NCBI GenBank assembly: GCA_025526915.1 | Contig: JAHLKH010000248.1 | Coordinates: 1 to 31,374, forward strand | Source of the DNA: Entophlyctis helioformis | Lineage: Eukaryota > Chytridiomycota > Chytridiomycetes > Chytridiales > Chytriomycetaceae | Length of the DNA: 31,374 nucleotides | Direction of reading: 5' to 3' | Part shown: positions 1 to 10,556 of the stretch, piece by piece | Layout: each line of letters opens with the position of its first letter | Numbering within the stretch: the first letter of the stretch is position 1 | The notes under the pieces: generated by a model | What the model was told of the DNA's origin: nothing | Databases searched by the model: none | Seen by the model: only the letters and a program-made list of their open reading frames with translations | Translations under genes and position numbers: made by a program

Positions 1-1
1 T

Positions 2-112
2 GGGGCGGTGGTCGAGCATGGCACGCACGTGGCGTTGCTGCGCGCTGGCGGATTGTACTCGCGCATGTGGGCTGCACAGCACCATGGCGGCCCACACGCC
101 GACTCGGCCTGA
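2..112 (+). CDS. ABC transporter, C-terminal end only (partial)
   Basis: The first 111 bases read as the last 36 codons of a protein that begins outside the window and stops with TGA at 110-112. The reading contains VVEHGTHVALL and GGLYSRMW. These match the tail that follows the H-loop of the nucleotide-binding domain in half-transporters of the ABCB/Atm1/HMT1 type, where G-x-VxExGTHxxLL is followed by GGxYxxMWxxQ. Family membership is established knowledge; which subfamily (mitochondrial Atm1-like or vacuolar HMT1-like) cannot be decided from 36 residues. The gene converges on the RAD16-like gene, whose stop lies 115 bp away, so the two must share or overlap 3' UTRs. Confidence 0.75.
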   Translation, partial: GAVVEHGTHVALLRAGGLYSRMWAAQHHGGPHADSA

Positions 113-227
113 TCTCTCCCGTCTCCCGTCTCCCGCCTCACACTCTTGTTGCGTCATACAGCTCAGCCAGCGACGATCGAATACACACTTGTAGCACACT
201 TGAAGTGTTTATTGTGTGGCGCGGATA

Positions 228-658
228 TCAGAGGAGGAACAAGAACTGGAGATCTTCCTCTGACAGCTGTGTGGAAACGTTAGCCTTGCACAAACACGCA
301 CAAGCGACACACGCGTGCGAATGGAACGAGAGAGCCGTGGCGTACCTTGGCCAGCGCGTCCATGTCCTTGCCGACTGTCGACTCAAACAAGGCCTTTTTC
401 TTCTCCTGCAGCTGCAGTATGCGACTCTCGATCGAGTTCTCAATGATCATTCTGTGTGACCACCACACGTGAGAACCCACAGTCAGTCGAGACAGCATGG
501 AGCAGAGAATGGGGGATCGAGGCGAGTCGCTCACCTCGTGATCTTGATGGGTCGGTACTGGCCCAGCCGATGGATACGGTCAAAGGCCTGATCCTCGACG
601 GCGGGATTCCACCACGGATCCATGACTGTGCCACCAAACACAGTCAGACTTACGCGCA

Positions 659-722
<64 letters not shown>

Positions 723-3683
723 ACACACACACACACACACGCAGACACTCATCCCAGACTGACCAAAAACACGGGCTCGCTTCCGTCAGGGTTGAGTGCA
801 ACGCCGCCGGCCTTGAGCGAGACAAGGAACACCGTGATGGTTGGATCGCCCATAAACGACTTGATGACAGTGTCGCGTTTGCTCTGGGCCCATGCGGCCG
901 TCGAGCTTGACGACGTTGAAGCCAGCGCGGGAGAGCCGCCACTGGATGAGGTCGAGGAACGCGACAAACTGCGAGAAGACGATGGACTTGGCCGTCGAGT
1001 CGTCGCGTTGGAGGGATGTGAGTTCCTCGACAAGGGCTGTACAGGACGCACGTGAGTGAGTGAGTGTGAGTGAGTGTGTGTCTCGTGGTCGGCGAGCGCA
1101 ACAGGATAGACACCAGAGAGCAAGCGCCGACCTTCGATCTTGGTGCTGCTGCGCCAGTTGGCGAGATCCATGTAGTTGACAATGCTGCTGCGCATCCCGC
1201 CGCCAGCGCCGCCACTACCGCCATCCTCGGGACGCGTCATCTCGGGTTGCGTCAAGTCAATCGACAGCCCGCGGAAACACACTGGACACTTTGGCGGCTG
1301 GTGCGATGGCGCCGACTGCACGTACTGGCGGGCATCCTCGCGACAGAACACGTGTTTGCATTTGCTGATAATGGCGTCTTCGGCTTCCTCCTGGCACAGC
1401 CCGCACACCAGACGCTCTTTGGCCGTCTTGTCGCCCATGGCGAGCTTGATCGTGACAAGGTCCGGGTGGTTGGCAGCCAGCCGCATCCGACTCAGGAGCG
1501 AGAAGATGTTGGCGTAGTTGTTGAGCGTTGTTCCAGCCTGCACGTACGTGTTGAACGTGCGCGTAGAGTCTGTGTACAGCGAGTCGTACAGCTCCTCTTC
1601 GGCCGCATTGAAGACGTCGCGGCGCACGACAACAACGCGCGGCGGAAGACCGAGCTCCTCGGTGCGCTCGTTCTTGGTGCGCCGGAGCATGATGCGGTCG
1701 AGCAGCACGGTGAGCTTCTGGAACCCGACGACGCCCTCACCGACCGCGCCGTACTTTTGGATCGGCTTGAGAATCTCCATGTTCCACCAGCAAAAGTGCT
1801 GGTGGCTCGTGTGCCCGCACTGGTCGCAGTGGCTGTGGTCGCTAAACTTCCAGTGGGCCAGCTTGCAGTCGCACGCGCGGCAAAAGTAGAAGCTGAACGG
1901 ATCGGCGTTCATGAAGCGGATGAGCGAGTAGAGCTCGCCGACACGGTTCTGCAGTGGCGTGCCTGTCAGTGTCCATTGGCGTTTGCGGTTGAGCGTAAAG
2001 GCCGCACGCGCCGTCGAGCAGCTACGGTCCTTGATCGCGTGGGCTTCGTCCAGAATGACGCGTCCCCACTCGATCGAGTGCAGCACGCTGCGCTCCTTGA
2101 CCAGCTCGCCCTTTCGCTTGACGCCGTAGGTCTCCTTTCTGAACCCTTGCTCAAGGATCGAGTAGGACGACAGCACAATGTCGTACTCGAGCAGCTCATT
2201 GATGGTCTTGGGTCTGTTGGTGCCGTGGAACAGGAGGACCTTGAACAGGCCGGGCGTTGTGCGGTTCTTGATCTCGTCCATCCACTGCATGATGGCGACA
2301 GTGGGGCAGATGATGAGGTTGGGCCGCACGTCGGGACGGCTGACCAGGAGCGAGATCATCTGGATGGTCTTGCCCATGCCCATCTCGTCGGCCAGGATGC
2401 CACCAGAAAAGCGGCCCTCCTCTTGCGTCTGCAGCCAGTGCAGACCCTCGAGCTGGAACGGCAGCAGCTTGACGTTGACATCTGCCGGCTGTAGCGACTG
2501 CAGCGGCGCAATGATTTCCATCTCGTTCTTGAGCTTGTCCCACGTGTGCACCAGCTCCGGATGAAAGTCTGGCTTGGGCTGGACAGCAGCAGTGTCAGAT
2601 CTCATGCAGACAAGCCGCCCGAGCGTATCAGGCAAGCGCGAATACCTCTTTGGGCTGCTTCTTCCTGCTTCCACGAGGAGCACGCGAGGCACGACGGCGA
2701 CTGCGAGCGACTTCTTCCTCCTCTTGCTCGTCGTCTTCTTCTTCTTCATCCTCCTCCTCCTCTTCTTCTTCATCGTCATCCTCTTCACTGTTGAGATTGC
2801 TGTTCCCTTGAGCGGCATCCTCGCCATCGTCGTCGCCATCCTCGACTGAGCTGGCAGCAGCAGAAACCACTGCAGATGCAGGACGGCTGCCCGCACGGCT
2901 GCCAGCACGCAGTGCGTCCGTCTCTGGCTGCCACTCGTCCTCGTCATCATCGTCATCATCGTCCCCGTCCTCGCCCACCGCGTCAAACTCGCTGCCACTC
3001 GTGTCCCGGCCGCGCTTGGCAGGGGTGCTCTTGAGCGATGCACGACGTGCCGGCCGGCCGGTCGCCGATCTGCGTGCTGTTGAATGTGCGATCAGCGACG
3101 GCACCGTCGAAGGTACACGGCTGGTGGGGGCCGTCGATGGCTGCGACCGCAGCGACGGGCCAGCCGAGCGGCGGGTGCGCTTGCGAGGCGGCGACGCAGG
3201 CGGCAGCAGCGTTTCAGCAAAGTCTTCGCTGTCGTCAGCCAGCGAGACGTCTGCTGCCGTGAGGATCCTCGACGCCGGCGACCGGATGGTGTCGCTGCCG
3301 TTGTCGCTGTCAGCGCCGTCAGGCTCAGCAGGCTCGGCAGGCGCTGTGGCTGCAGATGGCCGTCTGGATGTGGTTGTGGACGTGCGGGCAGAGCGGGTGC
3401 TGCGAGCGGGTGCTGCTCTGCGTGCCGTCGGTGTGCCAGGCTCGCCCTCAGCGTCAGCACCGCCACTGTCACGACTGGCAGGCGGCTCGGGCAGCGGTGT
3501 GGTGCGGCCACTGCGGCGGCGGCTGGTGGCAGGTGAAGCAGGCCGTGACGCAGGCCGTGAGACGGGCCGTGAGACGGGCCGTGAGACAGCCTCCACGTCA
3601 ATGTCGCCGTCGACGCTTGCAGCAGCGCTCGTTGACGCACTCGCTGACGCACTCGCCAGCCGTGCAGATTGCCGCCGTAACAT
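228..3683 (-). CDS. RAD16: RAD16-like SNF2 ATPase with internal RING finger
   Basis: Predicted six exons on the minus strand: 3683-2646, 2578-1132, 1036-764, 625-535, 451-346, 266-228, all GT-AG, about 996 residues. Rad16 is the ATPase/E3 subunit of the yeast Rad7-Rad16 complex for global-genome nucleotide-excision repair. The first ~340 residues are low-complexity Ser/Arg/Glu/Asp. Then come the SNF2 helicase with Walker A DEMGMGKT (near residue 412) and DEAH box [10 protein letters not shown] (near 522), a Rad16-type Cys/His insert ([10 protein letters not shown]...CDQCGH), a C3HC4 RING starting [10 protein letters not shown] (near 732), and helicase C with DPWWNP and HRLGQYRP. The terminal [10 protein letters not shown] is diagnostic of Rad16. 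Within 773-880 the conserved reading moves through all three frames by three single-base gains, at 878-880, 789-791 and 773-775, so the literal sequence does not encode an intact helicase C domain. I chose the ATG at 3683; an in-frame ATG lies upstream at 3773. Confidence 0.9.
626..763 (-). repeat. (CA)n microsatellite inside a RAD16 intron
   Basis: The 138-base intron between the third and fourth RAD16 exons is mostly a CA/GT dinucleotide tract (about 660-740, broken once by an extra C near 721). The flanks supply a GT donor and an AG acceptor on the minus strand. The tract sits directly beside the exon that carries two of the three frame changes. Confidence 0.9.
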
Positions 3684-3785
3684 GTTCAAGCTCGTGGCAA
3701 GTCCGGCCCGGTCGGACACGCAACACGTTTCATTCGACGGCCGCTGGTGCACAACGCAACACGCAACACGCATGCCGCGAGCGGC

Positions 3786-6314
3786 TCAGTCGTCGTCAGA
3801 GTCCACAAACTCGCTGCTCTTGGCGCCCTTTGCGCCAGCGCCCGTGGATGCTGCCGGCTTGGCCTTGCCCTTGGCCTTGGCTGCTCCTGCCGCAGATCCT
3901 GCTCCTGCCCCAGATCCCGCCGCGCTCCTTCCCTTGGCGTCGCCACTCTCCGAGCTCTTGGCCTTCTTGGCCGGTGCTGCCGCCGGCTCCTCCACCTCAT
4001 CGTCGCCCTCGCCGTCGCTGTCGTCGCGTCGCTTGGACTTGCGCCTCTTCTTGGACGCTGCCAGGTCAGAAAGTCGGCCGGTCGGTCGGTCGGTCGGTCG
4101 GTCAGATCTTGGCACACACACGCATTGCTAGACGCGCTCATGTCACTCACAGCTGTCGTTGCCACCAGCGTCCTCGTCTCCAGAGCTCTGGTAGTCTTCG
4201 CTAAACTCTTCGCCCACATCCGACTCGCTTTCCGCCTCAAAGTCCTCGTCCTCTGATGGCCGAATGCAGTCGTGTCAGTGCAGGCACCTCCCTCCACATG
4301 CACACGCACATCATGGCAGCTCCACACAACGCACCACTCGAGTCCTCGTCGCCGTCGCCGTCGCCATCGTCGCCACCGCCCGACGCGGCCCCACGAGCGC
4401 GCTTGGACCGGCCATTGCTGTCGCTCTCATCTCCGTCATCCTCGTCGTCATCGTTCATGCGGTATCCTGGCCCCTCGTCCGCAATCTCGTTGCGGATCGG
4501 CAGCTTCTTTTCAATGCAAAACGACTCGAGCGGCCCATGCTCCTCGCTGCCCGCCCGCCGCACTCACCGAGTCAGCCTCTCGACCAAAGCGGACAGCCAA
4601 ATGTGCACAGTAGAAGCAAGCCGCTTACCGAGAAATGCTCGAAAAGGTGTACTCGACGCCGCTGTTGAGACTGAACCGCACCTCAAACGTCTTGGTCGAC
4701 GACGACGAGCCAGACGACACGCGCGCAAACGTCACGGCCGCAATCTCGCTAAACGCAAAGAAGATGGGCGGCTTCGGGATCGACAGGAACGACTTGTCGA
4801 GCGGGTACAGAATCGCCTCGTTCGCCTTTTGCGACGCCTTGAGCCCCGTCTGTCCGTGTGCAGAGCGGTACTGCAGCGACTCCTTGGTGACGTTGCGGCC
4901 CGTCAGGCCCTTGAACACATCGCTCACCACCTCGTACAGCGGGCCGTCGTAGCTCTTTTGCAGACGGCCCGCGTACTTTGTCTCGAGCAGCTCGTTGGAC
5001 AGGCTCAGGTCAATCTCAATCTCGTCCTCGCGGCCAAACTGGAACACCAGGTACGGGTAGCGCGTCTGGCCCTGGCGCACGGGCGGGTCGAGGCCAATGA
5101 CAAACACGTAGTGTAAGTCGTCGGGCTTGGGCAGCAGGAACATGCGCTTGATGGACGTGTACAGGATCTTGTAGTCGTGGCTCTTGCCGCGCAGACGCAG
5201 AAACGTCTCGTGCATGTCCACCACAAAGCGGCCGCGCGGCGTGACGCACAGCAGCTCCGAGAAGCTGACAATCGCCTCGCCCTGGATCGTGCCCATGTCG
5301 GCCTTTTGCTTGATCGTCTCGCAGAACAGCGCTGCGGCGGTGAGCGCCTCGCCGTCGTCGCCATACACAACCTGCTGCGCCTCGTGCGGGATCTCGCCCT
5401 CCTCGCGGCCATCGGTAAGCTCAATCGTGTCGTCATCGCCGTCCTCCTTCTTGTCCTTGAACTGCCGACGGCCCTCGTCGTCTTCGTCCACCTGCCCGGC
5501 CGTCACCATGCCAGGCACAAAGAACCGGATCTCGACGAGCGTGTCTTCCTGTGCACGGCGGCCAGGTGCCGACGGCGCAGAGGTTGGCGCAAACTCGATC
5601 GACACCTCGTTCTTGCCGCCGACGGCCGTGTTGGCCACCTGCGTCAGCGGCACTTCAAAGGCAAGCTTCTTGGCCACGTTGAACGAGAGCGTGCTCGACT
5701 GGAAGTCGACGGTGCCCCAGTTGTAGCCCTTGATGGACACATCGACGGGGTCGAGGGCCTTGCCATAAAACTCTTTGCCAATCGACACCAGGTGGTCGTA
5801 TGCCTGCCATGCCATGCCATGCCATCCAGAAGCGCTTGTTGTCAGCAGCACGTTCGGACAAGCAGCCAGGCCTTTTGAGCTGGTGAACAGGCCAGACAGC
5901 ACAGAAGACAGCACAGAAGACAGCACAGAAGACAGCACATATAGACACACACACACACACACACACACGCACCTCTTTGGAGAAGCCGTCAAACATGTAG
6001 ACGCTCGAGTTGTTGTGGCCGATGCGCAGCCGGTGCCCTCTGGCGACCCGCAGCCACTTGAGCTCCTTGATGTCTGCCGCGGGAATCGTCGTGATCTCGC
6101 CCGTGGCCTGGTTCTTCCAGCCCACGCCGGCAGCCGACAGCTTGAACAGGCCGACCGCCTGTGCGGCCAAGCGAGGACGAGCAGGCTGCGTGAGCAAGCG
6201 TGCGGATGGCTGCACAGCATGGCAAGGCAGCTAGGCAGCCAGCCAGCGGGCAGGTACCTGCGGGCCGTTTGTGGTTCCCAGAAAGATGCCGTCAAAGTCT
6301 TTCTTTCCGCTCAT
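3786..6314 (-). CDS. POB3: FACT complex subunit Pob3 (fungal SSRP1, no HMG box)
   Basis: Six exons: 6314-6258, 6158-5973, 5803-4629, 4546-4335, 4252-4151, 4057-3786. They give 2004 nt and 667 residues with no frame problem. Pob3 pairs with Spt16 in FACT, which reorganises nucleosomes ahead of polymerases. The start MSGKKDFDGIFLG is followed by the N-terminal PH-like dimerisation domain, the SSRC region (WGTVDFQSSTLSF, then FRLRGKSHDYKILY-like), and the middle tandem PH domain with LPKPDDLHYVFVIGLDPP and RYPYLVFQF. An acidic stretch (DEDFEAESESDVGEEF) and a Lys/Ala/Gly-rich tail ending SSEFVDSDDD close the protein. No HMG box follows. That is the fungal arrangement, where Nhp6 supplies the HMG function; animal and plant SSRP1 carry one. 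The RAD16 start codon lies only 102 bp downstream on the same strand, so the RAD16 promoter must sit in the POB3 3' region. Confidence 0.95.
4078..4102. repeat. (GGTC)n tetranucleotide tract in last POB3 intron
   Basis: About six GGTC units lie inside the 93-base intron 4058-4150 of POB3, near its 3' (acceptor) half on the coding strand. The exons on both sides join in frame (phase 1), so the tract is intronic. Confidence 0.85.
5804..5972 (-). repeat. Repeat-filled POB3 intron: CCATG pentamers, 12-mers and (CA)n
   Basis: This 169-base intron holds three tandem arrays. One is four CCATG pentamers near its 3' end (about 5807-5824). The second is a 12-base unit containing GACAGCACAGAA repeated three to four times (about 5894-5939). 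The third is a CA dinucleotide tract (about 5945-5970) touching the donor. The CCATG pentamer array recurs in both arms of the large inverted repeat and, shorter, at 11224-11237 in RHO1. Confidence 0.85.
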
Positions 6315-6518
6315 GGCCAGATGTTGAGTTGAAGGCAAACCCCCGCTTCATTCGAACTGCGCTGGCCCATCTGCGCTGGCCCACACCGGCGGCGGCATCG
6401 CCATGCAGGCGGGTGCACGCACTGGTGCACAAGGCGGCAGATCTGCTCCGTGTATGTCTGCCCCTCCATCCATCCGTCGATCCCCGTATCCATCCACCCT
6501 TATGCCCATCTACCCCTG

Positions 6519-6734
6519 CTAGAAATCGTCAATGATCTCAAAGTACAGGCCTTGGAGGCTCGCCGACGCCGGAAAGGGCACGTTCAGTGCATCGGCCACC
6601 GACTGCATGCGAGCCTGCGAGTCAGCCAGTCAGCCAGCCAGCCATTCAGCCAGTCAGTCAGTCATATGCCATATGCGCCGCATGGCTGTGAATGCATGCA
6701 GCCGCCCAGACTTACCAGCGACCGACCCGCACCG

Positions 6735-6795
<61 letters not shown>

Positions 6796-7009
6796 ACGGT
6801 GGTGATGCTGGCGCCGGTCCGCTGGGTGTGCCGGCAGCAGCGCTCGAGGCTGCCGTAAACAGCGGCGACGACCGCGGGCTGTGTGCTGATGCAGCGCTTG
6901 CTGCAAACGCCGCAAACAGCCTGCTGCTATTGCTGCCTGTGAACGCAGTGTGTGCTCTCGCTGCTTGTGCTCCTGCTGTTGCCGCTGCCCGTGCTGTTCG
7001 CGAGATCAT
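6519..7009 (-). CDS. Small protein with mitochondrial-type leader and (Ser-Ala)n tract, function unknown
   Basis: Two exons (7009-6716 and 6614-6519) join in phase 0 across a 101-base intron and give 129 residues. The N-terminus MISRTARAAATAGAQAARAH is rich in Arg, Ala and Ser with no acidic residues, as in mitochondrial targeting presequences (inference). A run of alternating Ser-Ala encoded by a GTCTGC hexamer (about 6733-6795) precedes the splice site. The second exon encodes ARMQSVADALNVPFPASASL and ends LQGLYFEIIDDF. I do not recognise the family. The C-terminal exon looks most conserved in character (mixed hydrophobic/acidic, no low complexity). In-frame ATGs occur further upstream, up to 7063, but the presequence-like start at 7009 is preferred. 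POB3 begins 205 bp downstream on the same strand. Confidence 0.55.
6733..6795. repeat. In-frame hexanucleotide (GCAGAC)n coding repeat
   Basis: About ten tandem GCAGAC units on the plus strand (GTCTGC on the coding strand) encode alternating Ser and Ala. A unit length of six keeps the frame at any copy number, so length variation between strains would change the protein without breaking it. Confidence 0.9.
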
Positions 7010-7055
7010 GGTGTTGAATCGAGGGGCACGATGATGAATAATATTGGACGACAAA

Positions 7056-9343
7056 AACATCATGAGCTGGCAGGTATAAAGAGCACCTTATTAGAGAGAG
7101 GAAGAAGGACAGAGAGAGACACACGATGGATGGATGGATGGATGGAAGAGCATCAGATAAAGACGACAAAGAAGAGCGACACGGCCAGGCAGATCGACAG
7201 CGTGGCGGTGGATGGACGGCTGGTGGTGCGTCCATCTGCAGCACTCGTGAGACCGGTCCTGGTTGGCAGGGCAACTGACGCAGTCGTTGTTGTGGCAGTT
7301 GGTGGCGTGTAACCGGGCGGGTTCGCAGTGGTCGTCGTGGTTGGAGGCACAGTGGTGCGAGACGTGGTGGCTGAGGTGGTCGTTGTGGGGATCGCAGTGG
7401 TTGATGTGGCAGTCGATGTTGGAGGCACAGTCGAGCTTGACGCGGCTGTTGACGAAGTTGAGGCTGTGGTGCTTGGCACAACAGTGGACGATGTCGCAGC
7501 TGATGATGTCGATGTGGGAGGCACACTTGAGCTTGACGAGATGGTTGAAGATGTCACATCGGATAAAGTCGATGTGGCAGGCACAGCCGTGCTCGATGGG
7601 ATGGTCGTGGTTGAAGCCAACGTGGCGGTTGACTCGGCGGTTGTCGACACTGGAGCATCCGAGGTTGTTGTGGGAGGCACAGTCGTGGTTGTCGCAACCG
7701 TGGACGTCGTGACAGGACCTGTGTGTGCATCCACGCGTGTCAGGATCATCGCGTGCACATGAAGCCACCGACCACAGACACGCATGCGTACATTGCGTCG
7801 TTATGCCACAAGCATTCCCAGTGCGTCCAGCAGCAAGACACACGCTTGTGCCCGTTCCATAACAACTCGTCAGCGTAGAAACAAAGGAGAGAAGCGGTCC
7901 ATTCAACCCCGTGTTGCTTTGAAAGTTCCTACACGAGCCAGTGTCAGATGCATGTCAGTGTGTCATTGTCAGCAGAATGCAGATGATGCGAGGTCACGAA
8001 CAAGTCGGCTAAGTTAGGTAAGCTGAATATCCCGGCTGGGATAGATCCGGTCAACTGGTTGTTTTGGAGGGATCTACAAGAATCGCCATTAGTTTCCAGA
8101 CCCAAGTGCATCAATGGTGATACAGCACTTCAAGTACTGACAAAAGAGTAAGAGCATTCAAGTTGCCGAGACTCGATGGAATCGTGCCAGTCAACTGGTT
8201 CAAATGCAAATACCTGCCAGTATCACGAGATTAGCATTGCTGGCCCAACTGCGACATGCATGTGCAACCAAGACGCACAGGCGGGTCAGTGACGGCAAGT
8301 TGCCCAAAGTCGATGGGATTGATCCAGTCAACTGGTTGTTACTGAGATACCTATACATCACAACGTATACCACCAACGATCAGTTCCGTGCCCAGATGCC
8401 ACGAACCACATTGCAAGATGAGCAGGCTTACAGCCATTGTAATGCAGTCAGACCGGTCAGATCAGGAATACTTCCAGTCAAAGACTTTGCTTGCAAGTTC
8501 CTATTGAGCGTTTGATGGATGTCAGATGTGCTGTCATGCAACCATCAACAAGCAGCCAGTGGCATGATCAACTTACACTCGCGTAACCCGGTTGCTGGCG
8601 CATGTGACTATACCAGAAACTGTCGCTGTACAACACGAGCTGGTGATTGTGCCTGAGAAGAAGGAAGGAAAGGCGGTGTTGAGGATGGCGCAGTCGCCAG
8701 GGAGACTCATTGGAGCGGTTCAGTGTTCTGTGGGGTTCCTTGGTTGGTTTGGTTTGGTTGGCTGGCTTGTTTGGATCCAGCCAGCAGCAGCATGGAGTCA
8801 GAAGAGCGAGTGAGAGTGAGAGTGCAAGACACGAGTGCAATGACGTCAGCGTGTTGGTTGGGCAGGACACGATGAGAATACACGACAGAACACGCGGCGA
8901 TGTGGCGAGACAGGCATCGTGTTCAGCAGTCGGCTGGTGTGCTCTGGCGTGCCTTGGCAGGGTTGCAGAGATGCTCTGCAGCAGCTGCGAGGCATGCAGC
9001 ACCAGATCTGTGTTGCGACTCGTGTCATGCAATGCCATGCCATGCCATGCCATGCAGTTGAGCAATGGCAACGGCAGCCGCACAGCAGAGCCGCAACACA
9101 CAGGGCATGACATGGCATGTGCGGCATGTGCAGAGAGTGCAGAGATCGCAACAGCAACAGAAAGACACAAGCAGTCACGAGCAGAAGGCAGAGCATGCGC
9201 ATTACAGCAGCAGCAGCCAAGCCACGCAACAGCCGCCACGCCAGTCACGCCAGCCTCGCCAGCCAAACGCGACATTCACAACGCGACTCACATACTGACT
9301 GGACTGCGGTGCTTTGTGTCCTGCTGCAGTGCCAGCGCTTGTC
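7056..9343. repeat. Inverted segmental duplication, arm A (LRR gene copy A plus flanks)
   Basis: The reverse complement of this ~2.29 kb matches 18075-20317 throughout: outer flank, upstream noncoding region with CCATG pentamers, all LRR exons and introns, the Ser/Thr-rich exon, stop codon and ~100 bp of 3' flank, ending at a shared CATGATGTTT. By eye most stretches are about 90-95% identical, with small indels. No terminal inverted repeats, target-site duplication or transposase are visible, so it looks like a segmental gene duplication rather than a transposon. The outer edge stops 132 bp before the Aim19-like start codon. Confidence 0.9.
7153..8710 (-). CDS. LRR surface protein with Ser/Thr-rich stalk, copy A
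   Basis: Seven exons: 8710-8577, 8500-8432, 8350-8279, 8213-8142, 8073-8002, 7928-7792, 7718-7153. They total 1122 nt and 373 residues, intact in frame. The N-terminal cap has paired cysteines (GDCAILNTAF, SSCCTAT, VTCASNRV). Four LRR exons of 69 or 72 nt follow, all bounded by phase-2 introns. Each encodes one 23-24-residue repeat of the NNQLTGSIPxxLGNLxxL plant-like type. Next come a cysteine-bearing C-cap (LTSCYGTG, CLAAGRTG), a long Ser/Thr/Pro stalk, and a hydrophobic end ATLSICLAVSLFFVVFI. That end suggests a tail membrane anchor or GPI signal, so the LRRs would face outward (inference). No signal peptide is visible at the ATG used; an in-frame stop lies just upstream, so a leader exon may lie further 5'. 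Ligand unknown. Confidence 0.8.
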
Positions 9344-9475
9344 GAAGATGCGGGTAAACGCGATACGTGCCGACATGTCTCTCTCTCACACACACACACT
9401 CTGCCACTCTCCCACTCTCTCTCTCGATCGACGTCATTCGCCGCGTCACTTCGTCTTTCCGTCGAATTCACAAAA

Positions 9476-10135
9476 ATGGGCTGGATGCCGTGGACATGGA
9501 CATGGTCGTCAAGATCACCGGCAGCAGCACAACCAACACAAGCCGCAGTACAAGCCACCGCAGCAACAGCAGCAGCACCTGAACCACCAGCGCAGCCCAG
9601 CCCGCCGACGCAGCAAACCCTCGAGTCCGACCTGCTCGCCCGCATTGCCAGCCTCACGCCGTCGATCCCAACGCTGTCGGCCACGGACCTCGTCTCGAAG
9701 CCGCTGTTGCCGCAGCTGCCGCCGCTGTCGTCGATGAGAGAGTCGCCCGGCACGTCGCCGTACACGGCGTGGGCAGCCGGCACGCTGTGTCTGACCACTG
9801 CTGCCGTGTCTGCGGCCGGCCGCCCCGGGTACCCATCGGCATTCCCTCTGGCCCTGTTCGGCCTCGTCTTTGGTGGTGCCGGGTACATGACGCTCTTTGA
9901 TACGTCCAACGGGCCGTCGACTGCGGCAGGTGAGTCGGCCAGAGGCGTACATGCATTCATGTGTGCATGCATGCTTGGATGGGTTGCTGACTACCGATAT
10001 GCGACAGCCTGGGGTGTGCTGTACATGATTCTCGGCGGCCCCAAGACGCTCAAGAACCGCAAGCTGTTGCCGCTGACCACACTGGCAGGTGTGACGGCAT
10101 CCACTGTTGTGCATCTGCAAGAAGTCTTTGAATGA
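9476..10135 (+). CDS. Aim19-like mitochondrial membrane protein
   Basis: Two exons (9476-9929, 10008-10135) join in phase 1 across a 78-base intron with a CTGAC branch-site motif, giving 193 residues. The N-terminal ~90 residues are Ala/Pro/Gln-rich and probably disordered. The C-terminal ~100 residues contain several hydrophobic segments (YTAWAAGTLCLTTAAVSAAG, AFPLALFGLVFGGAGY, AWGVLYMILGG) with GRPGYPS and LFDTSNGPSTAAAWG loops. This arrangement resembles the fungal Aim19 family (altered inheritance of mitochondria), small inner-membrane proteins of unclear role. The assignment is from memory of the family pattern and not firm. Its promoter lies between the outer edge of inverted-repeat arm A (9343) and 9476, where a CA and a CTCTCT tract occur. 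Confidence 0.6.
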   Translation: MGWMPWTWTWSSRSPAAAQPTQAAVQATAATAAAPEPPAQPSPPTQQTLESDLLARIASLTPSIPTLSATDLVSKPLLPQLPPLSSMRESPGTSPYTAWAAGTLCLTTAAVSAAGRPGYPSAFPLALFGLVFGGAGYMTLFDTSNGPSTAAGESARGVHAFMCACMLGWVADYRYATAWGVLYMILGGPKTLKNRKLLPLTTLAGVTASTVVHLQEVFE

Positions 10136-10167
10136 ATGCGACAGATCTGAGGGGCTGGCGGGCTGGT

Positions 10168-10218
<51 letters not shown>

Positions 10219-10556
10219 CCAGTAACGGTGTACATGATGGTAAAATGCTTGCCACAAAAGGCAACTTCAAAAAGTTTCAAAGGAGATGGAGGGAAGATAG
10301 TGTGAGAGAGATAGAGGGGGAGGGAGAGACAGGACAGAGGAAAACAAAAGATCAAGGGGAAGGAGGGCGAAACTGGAGGCGGACGGTGGCGTGGTGGATA
10401 GAGATACTGCTGCTACTGCTGCTACTGTTGTCGATGGGTGTTGTTTCAGGTATGAGTGGCCAGGCGGAGCGGTTGACAAGGGGGAGCGTAGACCGAAATG
10501 GATGCCGGCTGGCTGGCTGGCTGTGGACGTGGCGTGACGTGACGTGACGGTGGCAT
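10136..10556. other. Convergent 3' intergenic region with (CA)n and purine tract
   Basis: Between the Aim19-like stop and the RHO1 stop (convergent genes) I see no gene. It holds a CA dinucleotide tract of about 23 units (10170-10216) and a long purine-rich (A/G) stretch around 10275-10385. Confidence 0.7.

Noticed and set aside
773..880. Tiny introns to explain the RAD16 frame changes
   Set aside because: No GT-AG pairs are available at the steps; one-base gains in runs explain them and keep alignment length with the family.
1070..2494. Long plus-strand frame (474 codons) opposite RAD16
   Set aside because: It is the antisense of the conserved SNF2 exon, in GC-rich DNA; no recognisable motifs, and the minus strand carries the Walker A, DEAH and RING motifs.
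9030..9060. CATGC/CCATG pentamers as a CRISPR-like or regulatory array
   Set aside because: Unit is five bases with no spacers; simple microsatellite also present in introns.
8568..9275. 235-codon frame in arm A, partly shared with arm B
   Set aside because: Overlaps LRR exon 1 in another frame; the shared reading reflects nucleotide-level identity of the arms and is interrupted by indels in arm B.
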